The notes below the pieces were generated by a model. That model did not search any database. It worked only from the letters and a program-made list of their open reading frames with translations, and was not told where the DNA came from. A DNA stretch of 60,578 nucleotides from Lachnospiraceae bacterium (GTDB lineage Bacteria > Bacillota > Clostridia > Lachnospirales > Lachnospiraceae), in the NCBI GenBank assembly GCA_017938285.1, contig JAGBBW010000048.1, forward strand, positions 1 through 60,578, in the 5' to 3' direction. This document shows positions 8,277 to 17,042 of this stretch, piece by piece; within the stretch, counting starts at the first letter, position 1, and each line of letters begins with the position of its first letter. The position numbers and the translations under genes are program-made.

Positions 8277-8293
8277 GAAACAAAATTCATTTT
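8272..8293 (+). promoter_or_regulatory. Operator O2 of the hydrolase-TetR operon
   Basis: AAAATGAA, a 6-base spacer, TTCATTTT: the same architecture as O1, with centres 50 bases apart. It covers the -10 box and transcription start, the usual place for repression. Confidence 0.6.
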
Positions 8294-8315
8294 TTATCAG
8301 GAGCGATGGAATACG

Positions 8316-9281
8316 ATGAAGAAAACCAGAAAACAAATCATAAAAGAAAACGAAATTTCTGAAATGTATACGTTTACTTTGGGAAACATGCCACAGAAAG
8401 TATTATTGGAAGGGAAAAAGAAGGACCTTCCGATTGTGATTACGCTGCATGGTGGTCCGGGGACACCGATTCCTTTTTCGGCAGGGTGCAGAGGATTATT
8501 TCCAGAGTTCACAGAACGCTTTATTATGGTGTATTGGGATCAGCTGGGCTGCGGTATAAATAATTATAATTTAAAGTCTCAGTTTCATGTGGAGTCCTTT
8601 GTGGAGATGACGATAGATTTGATTGAGGAAGTTAAAAAGCGTTTTCCGGCTAATAAACTAATTCTTTTTGGCATGTCATGGGGAAGCGTTCTTGCATTGA
8701 AGGCAGTGCAGAAGATGGGAAAGAAAGTAGATGGTGTTGTAATATGGGGACAGGTTTTAAATAAGCTGTTTTTAAATGAGGAAGTATATGAGGCTTTGGA
8801 AAGAGCCGGTCTTTCAGAGAAGAAGCTGCGTAGAGTCCGCCGGATTACCGTGGACAATTTTACGGATAAAGAGATGCAGTTTTTGTCTGGAAGTATTCGG
8901 AACTACACCAATGGTTATATCAATAAAAAAGGGAAACAGGCACCGATGGGTACGATAATTCAGGGGCTGCTGACAAGTCCTGATTATAAATTTCGGGATT
9001 TTAAAGCAATGATGATAAATGGGACTTCCACAAGTACATGTTTATGGACAGAATTGTTGAAATTAAATTTGACGAAGGAGTTGTTGGAGGTGAACGTGCC
9101 ATATTATATTTTACAGGGGGATACCGATATTGTGACATCTACTTTGGCTGTTGTCAGGGAGGTAGAAGCTTCGGGAAATTCCTGTCTGAACTGCTGCGTA
9201 ATTCCAGATTCCGGGCATATGCCGGGAGAAGAAGGGATGAAAGCTATATTTGAAACTTTAGTAAATGCAGCATATTTATAG
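8316..9281 (+). CDS. Alpha/beta hydrolase, proline iminopeptidase-like
   Basis: 321 residues. The alpha/beta hydrolase fold is shown by HGGPG (oxyanion region, about residues 47-51), YWDQLGCG, the nucleophile elbow GMSWGS (Ser near 116), an acid in LQGDTDIV and the His in DSGHMPG. HGGPG with the WDQLGxG segment is typical of the S33 prolyl aminopeptidase-like group, but many members act on other esters or amides, so the substrate is open. There is no signal peptide, so the protein is cytoplasmic. It is the first gene of an operon with a TetR regulator (12-base gap) under a promoter with two operators, a layout typical of inducible detoxification enzymes. Confidence 0.85.
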   Translation: MKKTRKQIIKENEISEMYTFTLGNMPQKVLLEGKKKDLPIVITLHGGPGTPIPFSAGCRGLFPEFTERFIMVYWDQLGCGINNYNLKSQFHVESFVEMTIDLIEEVKKRFPANKLILFGMSWGSVLALKAVQKMGKKVDGVVIWGQVLNKLFLNEEVYEALERAGLSEKKLRRVRRITVDNFTDKEMQFLSGSIRNYTNGYINKKGKQAPMGTIIQGLLTSPDYKFRDFKAMMINGTSTSTCLWTELLKLNLTKELLEVNVPYYILQGDTDIVTSTLAVVREVEASGNSCLNCCVIPDSGHMPGEEGMKAIFETLVNAAYL

Positions 9282-9293
9282 GAGAGGAAAATT

Positions 9294-9962
9294 ATGCCAA
9301 AAGTGACAGAAGAGTATATTGCCAACAAAAAGAAAATGATTGTACAGGCTGCTTACGAACTGTGCCTGGAAAAGACGGTAAGTACGGTTGCGATGCAGGA
9401 CATCATTAATCGTACCGGTCTGAGTCAGGGTGGAATCTATCGTTTTTATCATGATATTGACGAGATATTTGCGGATATGCTGGTGGAAATCCGAAAAAAG
9501 GTTTATATCAGGGAGAAAGTGGATGAAATATTTGAAAAAGCCGAAGAACTGCCGGCAGGTGAAGTGACGTTCCGGATTTTTGATATGTTGGCGGAGTTTA
9601 TGTCAGAGGAGCTGATGGGAGTTGAGAAAATTGATTTTGAATTGTCTGTCCTTGCCATGAATGCACCAGACAGAGTGGAAAAAATTCTTGCCGGTGCTGG
9701 TGGTGTTGGGCATAAGGAATATATCATGCTTCGTACTTCTGAGTTTTTTAAGAAGAGGCTGGAAAGTGGTGAAATGCAGATGAAGGTAAATGAAGCAGAA
9801 CTTTTGACGTATATTTCATCTGCATTTTCCGGGATTCAGATGTGCTGTATTGTAAATAATTGTTATCATAAGGGACCAATGGCTGAGTTTTATCAGCCGG
9901 AAAGGTTGCTGCGAACCATGGGAAAAACGGTGAATTATCTTTTGGGGATAGAAGGAGGGTGA
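9294..9962 (+). CDS. TetR/AcrR family transcriptional regulator
   Basis: 222 residues. The N-terminal 60 residues form the TetR helix-turn-helix: AAYELCLEKTVSTVAMQDII, then RTGLSQGGIYRFYHDIDEIF. The rest is a helical ligand-binding and dimer domain. TetR proteins usually repress their own operon and are released by small molecules. The gene follows the hydrolase by 12 bases, and the promoter upstream carries two matching palindromes, so autoregulation is likely. It overlaps the next gene region closely. Confidence 0.9.
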   Translation: MPKVTEEYIANKKKMIVQAAYELCLEKTVSTVAMQDIINRTGLSQGGIYRFYHDIDEIFADMLVEIRKKVYIREKVDEIFEKAEELPAGEVTFRIFDMLAEFMSEELMGVEKIDFELSVLAMNAPDRVEKILAGAGGVGHKEYIMLRTSEFFKKRLESGEMQMKVNEAELLTYISSAFSGIQMCCIVNNCYHKGPMAEFYQPERLLRTMGKTVNYLLGIEGG

Positions 9963-9967
9963 AATTT

Positions 9968-10324
9968 ATGCAGATTTCAATTAGTTCTGGGAATCATACT
10001 ATAGTAGACAGCGGACAGGTATTTTTATTTGATGAAACCGCTGATTTCATAATAGAAGTCAGAGAAGGGAATTTTGCATTTTCAGTAAAACTGATTTTTT
10101 TGAAGGATAGTTCTTTGGCAGAAAAAATAACGGTTGATGTAGCAGGCACGGACATAACACTTATGTGCTATAATTTTTCTGACGCAGGAACTGGATTAAA
10201 TGAACCTGCAAACATTGGAACATTTAACGGAAAAGAGATATTTTTACTGTTCTGGTCATATTTGGAAGGTGCAAAAGAGAAAAAGAGGGTGCGAAGCGTA
10301 AAATATACTATTTTTATGTCTTGA
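9968..10324 (+). CDS. Small beta-rich protein, possibly DUF6864-like
   Basis: 118 residues from the ATG at 9968, with GGAGGG about 8 bases upstream; a GTG at 9959 is also open. The sequence alternates hydrophobic and polar residues (MQISISSGNHTIVDSGQVFLF, then FIIEVREGNFAFSVKLIFL) and contains no signal or membrane segment, suggesting a small cytoplasmic beta-sandwich. It is similar in feel to DUF6864 proteins, whose function is unknown; this assignment is from memory and uncertain. It is the third gene of the hydrolase-TetR operon. Confidence 0.5.
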   Translation: MQISISSGNHTIVDSGQVFLFDETADFIIEVREGNFAFSVKLIFLKDSSLAEKITVDVAGTDITLMCYNFSDAGTGLNEPANIGTFNGKEIFLLFWSYLEGAKEKKRVRSVKYTIFMS

Positions 10325-10350
10325 TTTATAGGAAGGGATTGCGCTATAAT
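10321..10350 (+). promoter_or_regulatory. Promoter for the envelope gene run
   Basis: TTGATT (10321-10326), an 18-base spacer, TATAAT (10345-10350), about 100 bases ahead of the gene at 10456. Confidence 0.5.
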
Positions 10351-10455
10351 GAATAACAATGGCTTGTTGTACCCTATGTCATAAGAATTGGACAGAAACG
10401 AAAGGGATAGCAGGCTTCAGGAAGGATACAGAACAATTAGGAATTGGAGTTAATC

Positions 10456-11997
10456 ATGAAGAAAAACATATTTTGGATTGTGTATGCAGTTCTGGTTGTG
10501 GTACTTGTGGTGCTGGGTTCGCAGGCAGTAGGTTATGTGAATGATGTTTTGGCAGACTATGAGGAGTCACAGCCGGAAAAGGCAGTAGAGGAACAGCTGG
10601 AGCTTATCCGGACGGCAACGGCTGATGATACTCTGGAAGAGGTAATTACCTTTTATGAGCTGGAGCAGGCAGCCTATGATATTGATATTTCCGATTTCCG
10701 GGAATATAAGGACAAGCTGAAGAATGCAAAGGAACTGACGTATAAGATAAAGACGGGCGGTTACAGCGAATCGTCGCAGATGTTTAATATTCTTGCGGAT
10801 GGGGAAGTAGTTGCGGTGCTGGAGCTGGAAAGCCGGAAGGAAGAGGTGAAGCTTGCCATTCTGACAGTAAGTGACTGGCAGGTAAAATCGGTAACTCCTG
10901 TGATAACGCTGGTGAACTACGATTATACGGTAGAGGTTCCGGAGGACTTTTGCGTTACCATTAATGGAACAGAACTGGAACATCCGGTGACTGCTGTGGA
11001 AGAAGGCTGGGAAATTTATGATGTGGAAACGCTGTATAGTGAGCCGGAGATTAAGATTTATGATGCGTATGGCAGGGAAGCCTTTTTTGATATTGTAGAC
11101 AATCATGTTAAGCCAATCGTACATACTTACAGTTTAAGACTTCCGGAAGGATTTTCTGTTTTTGATGATGGAAGAGTACAGGAAGGTACTGTGGAAGGCA
11201 ATGAAGTAAATTATACAATTACGACGCTTTCCGAAGTGCTGGAAATTCAGGATGCCCATGGCAACCGTATGGAGTACCATGGCGGAGACAGCATTTATAC
11301 CTATGACTATGTCGTACGGATTCCAGATAATTTCCAGATTACAGTGAATGGGATGGAAGCTGCCGGGTATCAGACAGGGACAGAAGAAAACAGCAGATAT
11401 AAGTATGTGTCGGAGTACGTGGATATGCCGGAGCTTGTGACGTATGAAGTAAAGGATGCCATTTGTGAGCCTGAGATTGAAATTTATGACAATACGGGAC
11501 GTAAAGTGGACTGTGTATTTGATGCATATACATTTGAAGTGACAGAGCAGACCGGACTGGAGACGGTGCCGGAAGAAACTGCGGCCAGGGTAAATGTATT
11601 GGAAATTGCCCAGATGTGGAGTAAATTAATGACAGATGACCTGGAGGGAGCAGGAAAGGGATTTGAAACAATCAGAAAGTATCTGATTAAAGATTCCTAT
11701 CTGTATAATGTGGCGTATAAATGGACAACAAATATTGACATTACGTTTACGGCAACCCATGTGCTGGAAAATCCGCCGTTTACAGAAGAAAGGGTGACAA
11801 ACTATATCAGTTATGGTGACAATGTGTTTTCCTGTGATGTGTCTTTTGTGAAGCACATGTATCTGACAGAAAAGAGGATGCAGGTAACCGATGAAATGAA
11901 CAGCACCTTTTATTTTATGTATTATGATGAAACGGATGACGGCATAGACAATGCGCACTGGGTAATCCTGGATATACAGGAAATCGTGGCAGAGTAA
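10456..11997 (+). CDS. Membrane-anchored extracellular protein with three internal repeats
   Basis: 513 residues from the ATG at 10456 (GGAG 6 bases upstream). One N-terminal membrane segment (about 5-26) without a cleavage site anchors it with the bulk outside. Three related repeats of about 60-75 residues are visible at about 155-222, 224-280 and 283-358. Each starts as YDYTVEVPEDFCVTING or a variant and ends in an EIYD-x-x-GR-type strand. The C-terminal part (about 375-513) looks like an NTF2-type alpha+beta domain. The layout resembles TcaA/YvbJ-type cell-envelope proteins but lacks the N-terminal zinc ribbon. The gene leads a run of envelope genes (GT2-GtrA, PAP2, phosphodiester glycosidase), so a role in wall-polymer biology is inferred. 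Confidence 0.7.
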   Translation: MKKNIFWIVYAVLVVVLVVLGSQAVGYVNDVLADYEESQPEKAVEEQLELIRTATADDTLEEVITFYELEQAAYDIDISDFREYKDKLKNAKELTYKIKTGGYSESSQMFNILADGEVVAVLELESRKEEVKLAILTVSDWQVKSVTPVITLVNYDYTVEVPEDFCVTINGTELEHPVTAVEEGWEIYDVETLYSEPEIKIYDAYGREAFFDIVDNHVKPIVHTYSLRLPEGFSVFDDGRVQEGTVEGNEVNYTITTLSEVLEIQDAHGNRMEYHGGDSIYTYDYVVRIPDNFQITVNGMEAAGYQTGTEENSRYKYVSEYVDMPELVTYEVKDAICEPEIEIYDNTGRKVDCVFDAYTFEVTEQTGLETVPEETAARVNVLEIAQMWSKLMTDDLEGAGKGFETIRKYLIKDSYLYNVAYKWTTNIDITFTATHVLENPPFTEERVTNYISYGDNVFSCDVSFVKHMYLTEKRMQVTDEMNSTFYFMYYDETDDGIDNAHWVILDIQEIVAE

Positions 11998-12059
11998 GTG
12001 CCGGAAAGAGCAGGAAGAAACAGAGATAGAAGAAATAGATAGGAAGTAACTGTGAAGAT

Positions 12060-13163
12060 ATGGAGCAGTTACGCTGGGAAAGAGAAATGAGTAAGAGAAA
12101 CGTAACAGATATCACGATTGTGCTTCCATCACTGAATCCGGATGAAAAACTGATTGGAACGCTGGACGGAATTCTGGGCAAGGGGTTCCGGAACATAGTA
12201 GTTGTGGATGACGGCAGTGACGAACAGCATAAAAAGCCTTTTGACTATGCAAGGGAAAAAGGCTGTACGGTATTGGTCCATGAAGTAAATAAAGGGAAAG
12301 GTAGGGCGCTGAAAACAGCGTTTGAGTATTGTCTGACCTGTACAGACTGTATCGGAGTGATTACCGTGGACGGAGACGGACAGCATGCAGCAAAAGATAT
12401 TTACCGCTGTGGGGAAGAAATGCTTGCTTATCATAACGAGAGAGTGATACTGGGCTGCCGGGATTTTGGTGGAAAGGATGTTCCTCCCAAGAGTAAATAT
12501 GGAAATAACATTACACGTTTTGCTTTCCGGGCATTGTGTGGAATTAAGATTTCGGACACACAGACGGGACTTAGGGCGATTCCGGTGGAATTCTTAAAAG
12601 CAATGACGGAGTACAAAGGGGAACGGTTTGAGTACGAAACCAATATGCTGCTGGAAATGAAGTCCCAGGGGATTCCGTTTTCGGAAGTGAAAATTGATAC
12701 GATTTATCTGGAAGAGAATGCTTCCACACATTTTAATCCGTTTAAGGATTCTCTTAAGATATATAAGATTATTTTTAAATATGCCATAAGTTCCGGTGCT
12801 TCCGCAGTGATTGACCTGCTCTTGTTTTATATAGCGCTTTTTGTACTGGAACTGATGGGAGTGGAGAATCCGGAACAGACGGTGATTATTTCCACGGTGG
12901 CAGCCAGAATAGTTTCGTCGCTGTTTAATTATTTTGTAAACCAGAAGGTGGTGTTCCAGTCGGCTTCACGGAATTCCTTCTTTAAATATTATGCACTGTG
13001 TATTGTCCAGATGGCGGCTTCTGCGGCACTGGTTGCCAGCCTTTCGACACTGTTTGCCGCAGGAAAGACCGGAAAGCTGGTTATTAAACTGATTGTGGAT
13101 ACGTGCCTGTTCTTTGTTTCCTTTGGAATTCAGCGAGAATGGGTGTTTAAGAAAAGGGGGTAA
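12060..13163 (+). CDS. GT2 glycosyltransferase fused to a GtrA-type membrane domain
   Basis: 367 residues; an ATG at 12090 (MSKRNVTDI) is an equally good start. Residues about 15-235 form a DPM1/GtrB-like GT2 domain with IVLPSLNPDEKL, VVDDGS, KGKGRALKTAF and the VDGDGQH metal site, which transfers a sugar to a polyprenyl phosphate. Residues about 240-365 contain four membrane helices with FNYFVNQKVVFQ, typical of GtrA, thought to move the lipid-linked sugar across the membrane. One polypeptide thus joins loading and flipping. A PAP2 phosphatase and a phosphodiester glycosidase follow directly. The acceptor is unknown. Confidence 0.88.
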   Translation: MEQLRWEREMSKRNVTDITIVLPSLNPDEKLIGTLDGILGKGFRNIVVVDDGSDEQHKKPFDYAREKGCTVLVHEVNKGKGRALKTAFEYCLTCTDCIGVITVDGDGQHAAKDIYRCGEEMLAYHNERVILGCRDFGGKDVPPKSKYGNNITRFAFRALCGIKISDTQTGLRAIPVEFLKAMTEYKGERFEYETNMLLEMKSQGIPFSEVKIDTIYLEENASTHFNPFKDSLKIYKIIFKYAISSGASAVIDLLLFYIALFVLELMGVENPEQTVIISTVAARIVSSLFNYFVNQKVVFQSASRNSFFKYYALCIVQMAASAALVASLSTLFAAGKTGKLVIKLIVDTCLFFVSFGIQREWVFKKRG

Positions 13164-13168
13164 GTTTT

Positions 13169-13723
13169 GTGAACTGGGAATTTGATTTTTTGTACTTTCT
13201 GCAGAGCTTACATAATCCGGTTCTGGATAAAATTATGGTGACGGTAACGACACTGGGAGATGCAGGTCTGATCTGGATTCTGATAGCGGTTGCTTTGATT
13301 TTTACAAAGAAATACAGAAAGTGTGGAGTCAATATGGCACTGGCACTGATAATTATGCTGGTGGTTGGAAATGGTATTCTCAAAAATATTTTTATGAGAG
13401 AGCGGCCCTGCTGGATTGATGAAAGTGTTGAACTGCTGGTGAAGACCCCGCATGATTACTCATTTCCGTCAGGACACACGTATTCGAGTATTGCAGCAGC
13501 AATAGTAATTCTTTTGAGAAACAGGAAGGCCGGTATGGCTGCCATGGTGCTGGCAGTATTGATTGCTTTTTCCAGAATGTATCTGTTTGTACATTTTCCA
13601 ACGGATGTCCTGGCTTCTTTGTTTTTGGGAGTCATAACTGCAGTTGTTGCTTATGCACTGACAAACAGATATTATGAGGGACTTGCAGGAAAGCTTTTGG
13701 AAAGGAAACGAGCAAAAACATGA
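13169..13723 (+). CDS. PAP2 family membrane phosphatase
   Basis: 184 residues from a GTG start; GGGGG lies upstream and the previous gene ends 5 bases before. The three PAP2 motifs are present: KNIFMRERP (Lys and Arg of motif 1), PSGHTYSS (motif 2 His) and SRMYLFVHFPTDV (motif 3 Arg and His). Four to five membrane helices surround them. Family members release phosphate from undecaprenyl pyrophosphate or phosphatidic acid on the outer face. Next to a GT2-GtrA protein, recycling of the lipid carrier is the likely job. Confidence 0.88.
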   Translation: MNWEFDFLYFLQSLHNPVLDKIMVTVTTLGDAGLIWILIAVALIFTKKYRKCGVNMALALIIMLVVGNGILKNIFMRERPCWIDESVELLVKTPHDYSFPSGHTYSSIAAAIVILLRNRKAGMAAMVLAVLIAFSRMYLFVHFPTDVLASLFLGVITAVVAYALTNRYYEGLAGKLLERKRAKT

Positions 13724-14838
13724 AATCTAAAGTATTAAAATACATAGGACGGACACTGCTGGTATTAGTAACACTGGTGGCAGCAGTAGTGGTGACTCTT
13801 GTTCTGGTGATTAATTCCTTCTGTAACGGCTCATCTCCGGCAGCAAAAAAGGTGTTTGTTACGACCATTCTGGAAACGGGACAGCTCAAATTTCTGGCTT
13901 CCTGGTTTTTGTCACCGGAAGAAATCCAGGAAGTTGTAGATTCCAACTCCATGGAGGAGTTCAATGAGGAAGTGAATACATCCCTGATTGTGGTAGAAGC
14001 TACCAGTAATAAATCCAGTGGGAAAACCGGTGCTACATCGACCAGCGGTGGAGTAATCGAAGGCTCCGGAGCGGCTCAGATGGATGCGGAGGAAGGCGAG
14101 GATATTGAGATTATAGAAATCGCCGGACGTACTTTTTTTGCAACGATGATGATTGTAAAAGATCCTTCCAGAGTCAGTCTGGCTACCATTTATCCATGGA
14201 GGGAATATGGTCTCACGCTGGATGAACTGGTAAACAATAATGATGCCATAGCAGGTATTAACGGTGGCATTTACAATTCCTATAATCATGCCGGCGGCAG
14301 TCCGATGGGGGTTGTCGTAAGCAACGGGGAAATCCAGATGAATGAACCACAGAGCCTTCCGGGACTGGTACTGATTGGTCTGACAGAAGAAGATATTCTG
14401 GTCGTGATTGATCTTTCGGATAAATCAGCAAAAGATGTGGAAACACTTGTGGCAGAGCAGAAAATCAGGGATGCGGTAACATTCCAGGAAGAAAGCTCTG
14501 ACAAGAATAATCATTTTGTACAGCTGATTATCAATGGAAAGGAACGTGAACTGAACGGTATGGGCAGTGGTCTGAATCCAAGAACCGCCATTGGGCAGAG
14601 GGCAGATGGGGCTTTGCTTCTGCTGGTAACGGACGGTCGTGGAACATCGGGACATCTGGGGGCATCCGCTTCTGACCTGATAGGTATTATGTCAGAGTAT
14701 GGTGCGGTGAATGCTGCTAATCTGGATGGTGGAAGTTCTTCCTGTATGTATTATGAAGGAGAATATCTGATGTCCAGTGTTACTTTTTATTATGTGAATT
14801 CTTCCTGGAAACTGCCATTTGCATTTATTGTAAAGTAG
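13720..14838 (+). CDS. Phosphodiester glycosidase (NAGPA domain) membrane protein
   Basis: 372 residues; the ATG overlaps the upstream stop. An N-terminal membrane helix (about 8-30) anchors it, followed by a linker with Ser/Gly/Thr-rich residues near 95-125. The C-terminal domain shows the NAGPA/DUF2233 signatures INGGIYNS, SPMGVVVSNGE, MGSGLNPRTAIG, LVTDGRG and AANLDGGSSSCMYY. These domains cleave sugar-1-phosphate diesters such as GlcNAc-1-phosphate caps, and bacterial members lie in exopolysaccharide or teichoic acid loci. It acts outside the cell. It is the last gene of the run that starts at 10456, ahead of a hairpin terminator. Confidence 0.88.
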   Translation: MKSKVLKYIGRTLLVLVTLVAAVVVTLVLVINSFCNGSSPAAKKVFVTTILETGQLKFLASWFLSPEEIQEVVDSNSMEEFNEEVNTSLIVVEATSNKSSGKTGATSTSGGVIEGSGAAQMDAEEGEDIEIIEIAGRTFFATMMIVKDPSRVSLATIYPWREYGLTLDELVNNNDAIAGINGGIYNSYNHAGGSPMGVVVSNGEIQMNEPQSLPGLVLIGLTEEDILVVIDLSDKSAKDVETLVAEQKIRDAVTFQEESSDKNNHFVQLIINGKERELNGMGSGLNPRTAIGQRADGALLLLVTDGRGTSGHLGASASDLIGIMSEYGAVNAANLDGGSSSCMYYEGEYLMSSVTFYYVNSSWKLPFAFIVK

Positions 14839-14874
14839 AAAATCTGACGGGAAAGGAAATAAACATGCGCTATC

Positions 14875-14920
14875 CAAAGTGGAACAGATTGCCTGGAAAT
14901 GGGAAGTTTGTTCCACTTTG
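14875..14920 (+). terminator. Terminator hairpin after the phosphodiester glycosidase gene
   Basis: CAAAGTGGAACA (14875-14886) pairs with TGTTCCACTTTG (14909-14920), a 12-base perfect stem. There is no long T run after it. About 160 bases without a gene follow before the next start. Confidence 0.5.
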
Positions 14921-15083
14921 CTATAGTATGTGCTGCTGGTAATAAGTTACTTCCGGTAATAAAAAAGGAATTACAGAATACGGTAAAAGCGGTGGAAAAG
15001 TAGAGAAAAGTATGATATGATGTACATAAAAGAAGAAATGGTCCTGAAAATGCAACAAAAAGGCTGCAGGAATGGAGAGTTTT

Positions 15084-16955
15084 ATGGAAAGAGAAAAGAG
15101 AAAAAAAGATGATATTTCTCTATATTTTGAGGATAAAGAGTTTATAGCCAATACCTATGTCATGAAATGCTTTACTGTGACAATGGGAATTTATGTTACA
15201 GCATTTGTTTTGAATGTGCTGAATATTTTTATTATTGATGCAGGGGTTATGCGGCAGGGATTTTTTCCGTCCCTGGTAATTTATCTTCTGACCTTTTTTA
15301 TGACAAAAACAGTATCATTATCGAATCCAAAGGTGAAATATGTGTTGTTTTTCTCTCTGATTCTGGTACTTACAACGATGGGGGTGTCGATTACCTATCA
15401 TGTTGTACTGGGAGCGCTTCTTCCTTTTTTGTGCGCCACGCTGTATTCCTCCAGAGGGGTTATGAGGTATGTCTATACTTTGACGGTTCTTAGTACGATT
15501 TTGATTGTGTATGGAGGATATTATTACGGTCTGTGTGATGCCAACATGGCACTGCTGACTACAGGGCGGATGAAAGATTACGTTGATAACGGGCAGTTTG
15601 TACTGACCCAGGTAAATACCAATCCGCATATCAGCCTGCTGTTGTTTTTTGTTATACCACGCTGTCTTATTTATATTGCTTATATGGAAGTATGCAGCAG
15701 TATCTTCAAAGTAGTCAGTGGCAGTCTGGAAAAGGCAAAACTGACGGAAGAACTGGAAAAGGCAAAAACGGAGGCAGAGAATGCGAATCGTGCCAAATCC
15801 CAGTTCCTTGCGAAAATGTCCCATGAAATCAGAACACCATTGAATGCGGTACTTGGTATGAATGAGATGATTCTGCAGGAAAGTGAAACGAAAAATATTC
15901 AGGAATATGCATCGGATGTGAAAAACTCTTCCATGATGTTATTGAATATTATTAATGATATTCTGGATTCGTCCAAGATTGAGTCCGGCAGGATGGAACT
16001 TGTTCCGGTGGATTATGAGCTGGGAGGAATCTTAAATGACCTTTATAACATGATTGCATTTAAAGCCCAGGAGAGAAAACTGGAACTGGTATTTGACATT
16101 GATACGGCTATGCCAAGGGGCTTTCATGGTGATGATAAGCGTATCCGGCAGGTACTGTTAAATCTTCTGACCAATGCGGTAAAGTACACAAACAAGGGGA
16201 CAGTAACACTGCATCTTTCCTACAAGGCACTGGGGGAATATGGTGCCCTGCGGTTTTCTGTTATTGATACCGGCATTGGTATCAGGGAAGAGGATATTGG
16301 AAAAATTTATGATGAATTCCAAAGATTTGATATGTCCAGAAACCGCCATGTGGAAGGTACCGGACTTGGTATGAACATTGCGAGACAGTTTTTAAAACTG
16401 ATGGGCAGTGAACTGAAAATAAAAAGTGAGTATGGAAAAGGAAGCGAGTTTTCGTTTGAACTGATTCAGAAGGTGGTAAACACAAAGCCGTTAGGCGATT
16501 TCCGGCGGAAGTCAGGATTGCCGGAGGAGAAGAAAAATTTTGATTTTACGGCGCCGGAAGTAAAGATTCTTGTAGTGGATGACAACCGGATGAATATTAA
16601 AGTGTTCCAGGGAATTTTAAAGCATACCAGAATGCAGATTTCAGAAGCTATCAGCGGAATGGAATGTCTGGAACTGCTGGAACAGCAGGAGTTTGATCTG
16701 GTTTTTCTGGATCATATGATGCCGGGTATGGATGGAATTGAAACGCTGCATAGAATGCAGGAGAAAAAATTGTGCGAACATACGCCGGTGATTATGTGTA
16801 CGGCAAATGCCATTCTCGGCGACAGGGAAAAATATCTGGCAGAAGGCTGCCAGGATTTTCTGACAAAACCGATTATGCCGGAACAGCTGGACAAGATGCT
16901 CCGGCAGTACCTGCCGGATAAACTTGTTCCAGTAAAAGAAGAAACCAGACTGTGA
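15084..16955 (+). CDS. Hybrid sensor histidine kinase with REC domain, no HPt
   Basis: 623 residues from the ATG at 15084 (GGAGAG just upstream; an ATG at 15072 is open). The N-terminal 215 residues hold about six membrane helices with short loops, so the sensor is embedded in the membrane. A short coiled coil leads to the DHp box FLAKMSHEIRTP (His247), then HATPase boxes LNLLTNAVKYT, DTGIGI and GTGLGM, and a receiver domain with VFLDHMMPGMDG (Asp543) and TKP. The kinase core and receiver closely resemble the kinase at 4275, but the C-terminal HPt domain is missing. Phosphate may pass through a separate HPt, possibly that of the first kinase. It is alone on its transcript. Confidence 0.9.
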   Translation: MEREKRKKDDISLYFEDKEFIANTYVMKCFTVTMGIYVTAFVLNVLNIFIIDAGVMRQGFFPSLVIYLLTFFMTKTVSLSNPKVKYVLFFSLILVLTTMGVSITYHVVLGALLPFLCATLYSSRGVMRYVYTLTVLSTILIVYGGYYYGLCDANMALLTTGRMKDYVDNGQFVLTQVNTNPHISLLLFFVIPRCLIYIAYMEVCSSIFKVVSGSLEKAKLTEELEKAKTEAENANRAKSQFLAKMSHEIRTPLNAVLGMNEMILQESETKNIQEYASDVKNSSMMLLNIINDILDSSKIESGRMELVPVDYELGGILNDLYNMIAFKAQERKLELVFDIDTAMPRGFHGDDKRIRQVLLNLLTNAVKYTNKGTVTLHLSYKALGEYGALRFSVIDTGIGIREEDIGKIYDEFQRFDMSRNRHVEGTGLGMNIARQFLKLMGSELKIKSEYGKGSEFSFELIQKVVNTKPLGDFRRKSGLPEEKKNFDFTAPEVKILVVDDNRMNIKVFQGILKHTRMQISEAISGMECLELLEQQEFDLVFLDHMMPGMDGIETLHRMQEKKLCEHTPVIMCTANAILGDREKYLAEGCQDFLTKPIMPEQLDKMLRQYLPDKLVPVKEETRL

Positions 16956-17042
16956 GGTTACAGGGAGACCAGGCAGTAAAATGGAAATAAAAAAAGAAAG
17001 GGAAGCAGCAGAATAAAAAGCTGTTTTTGGGAGTGGGAGAAT

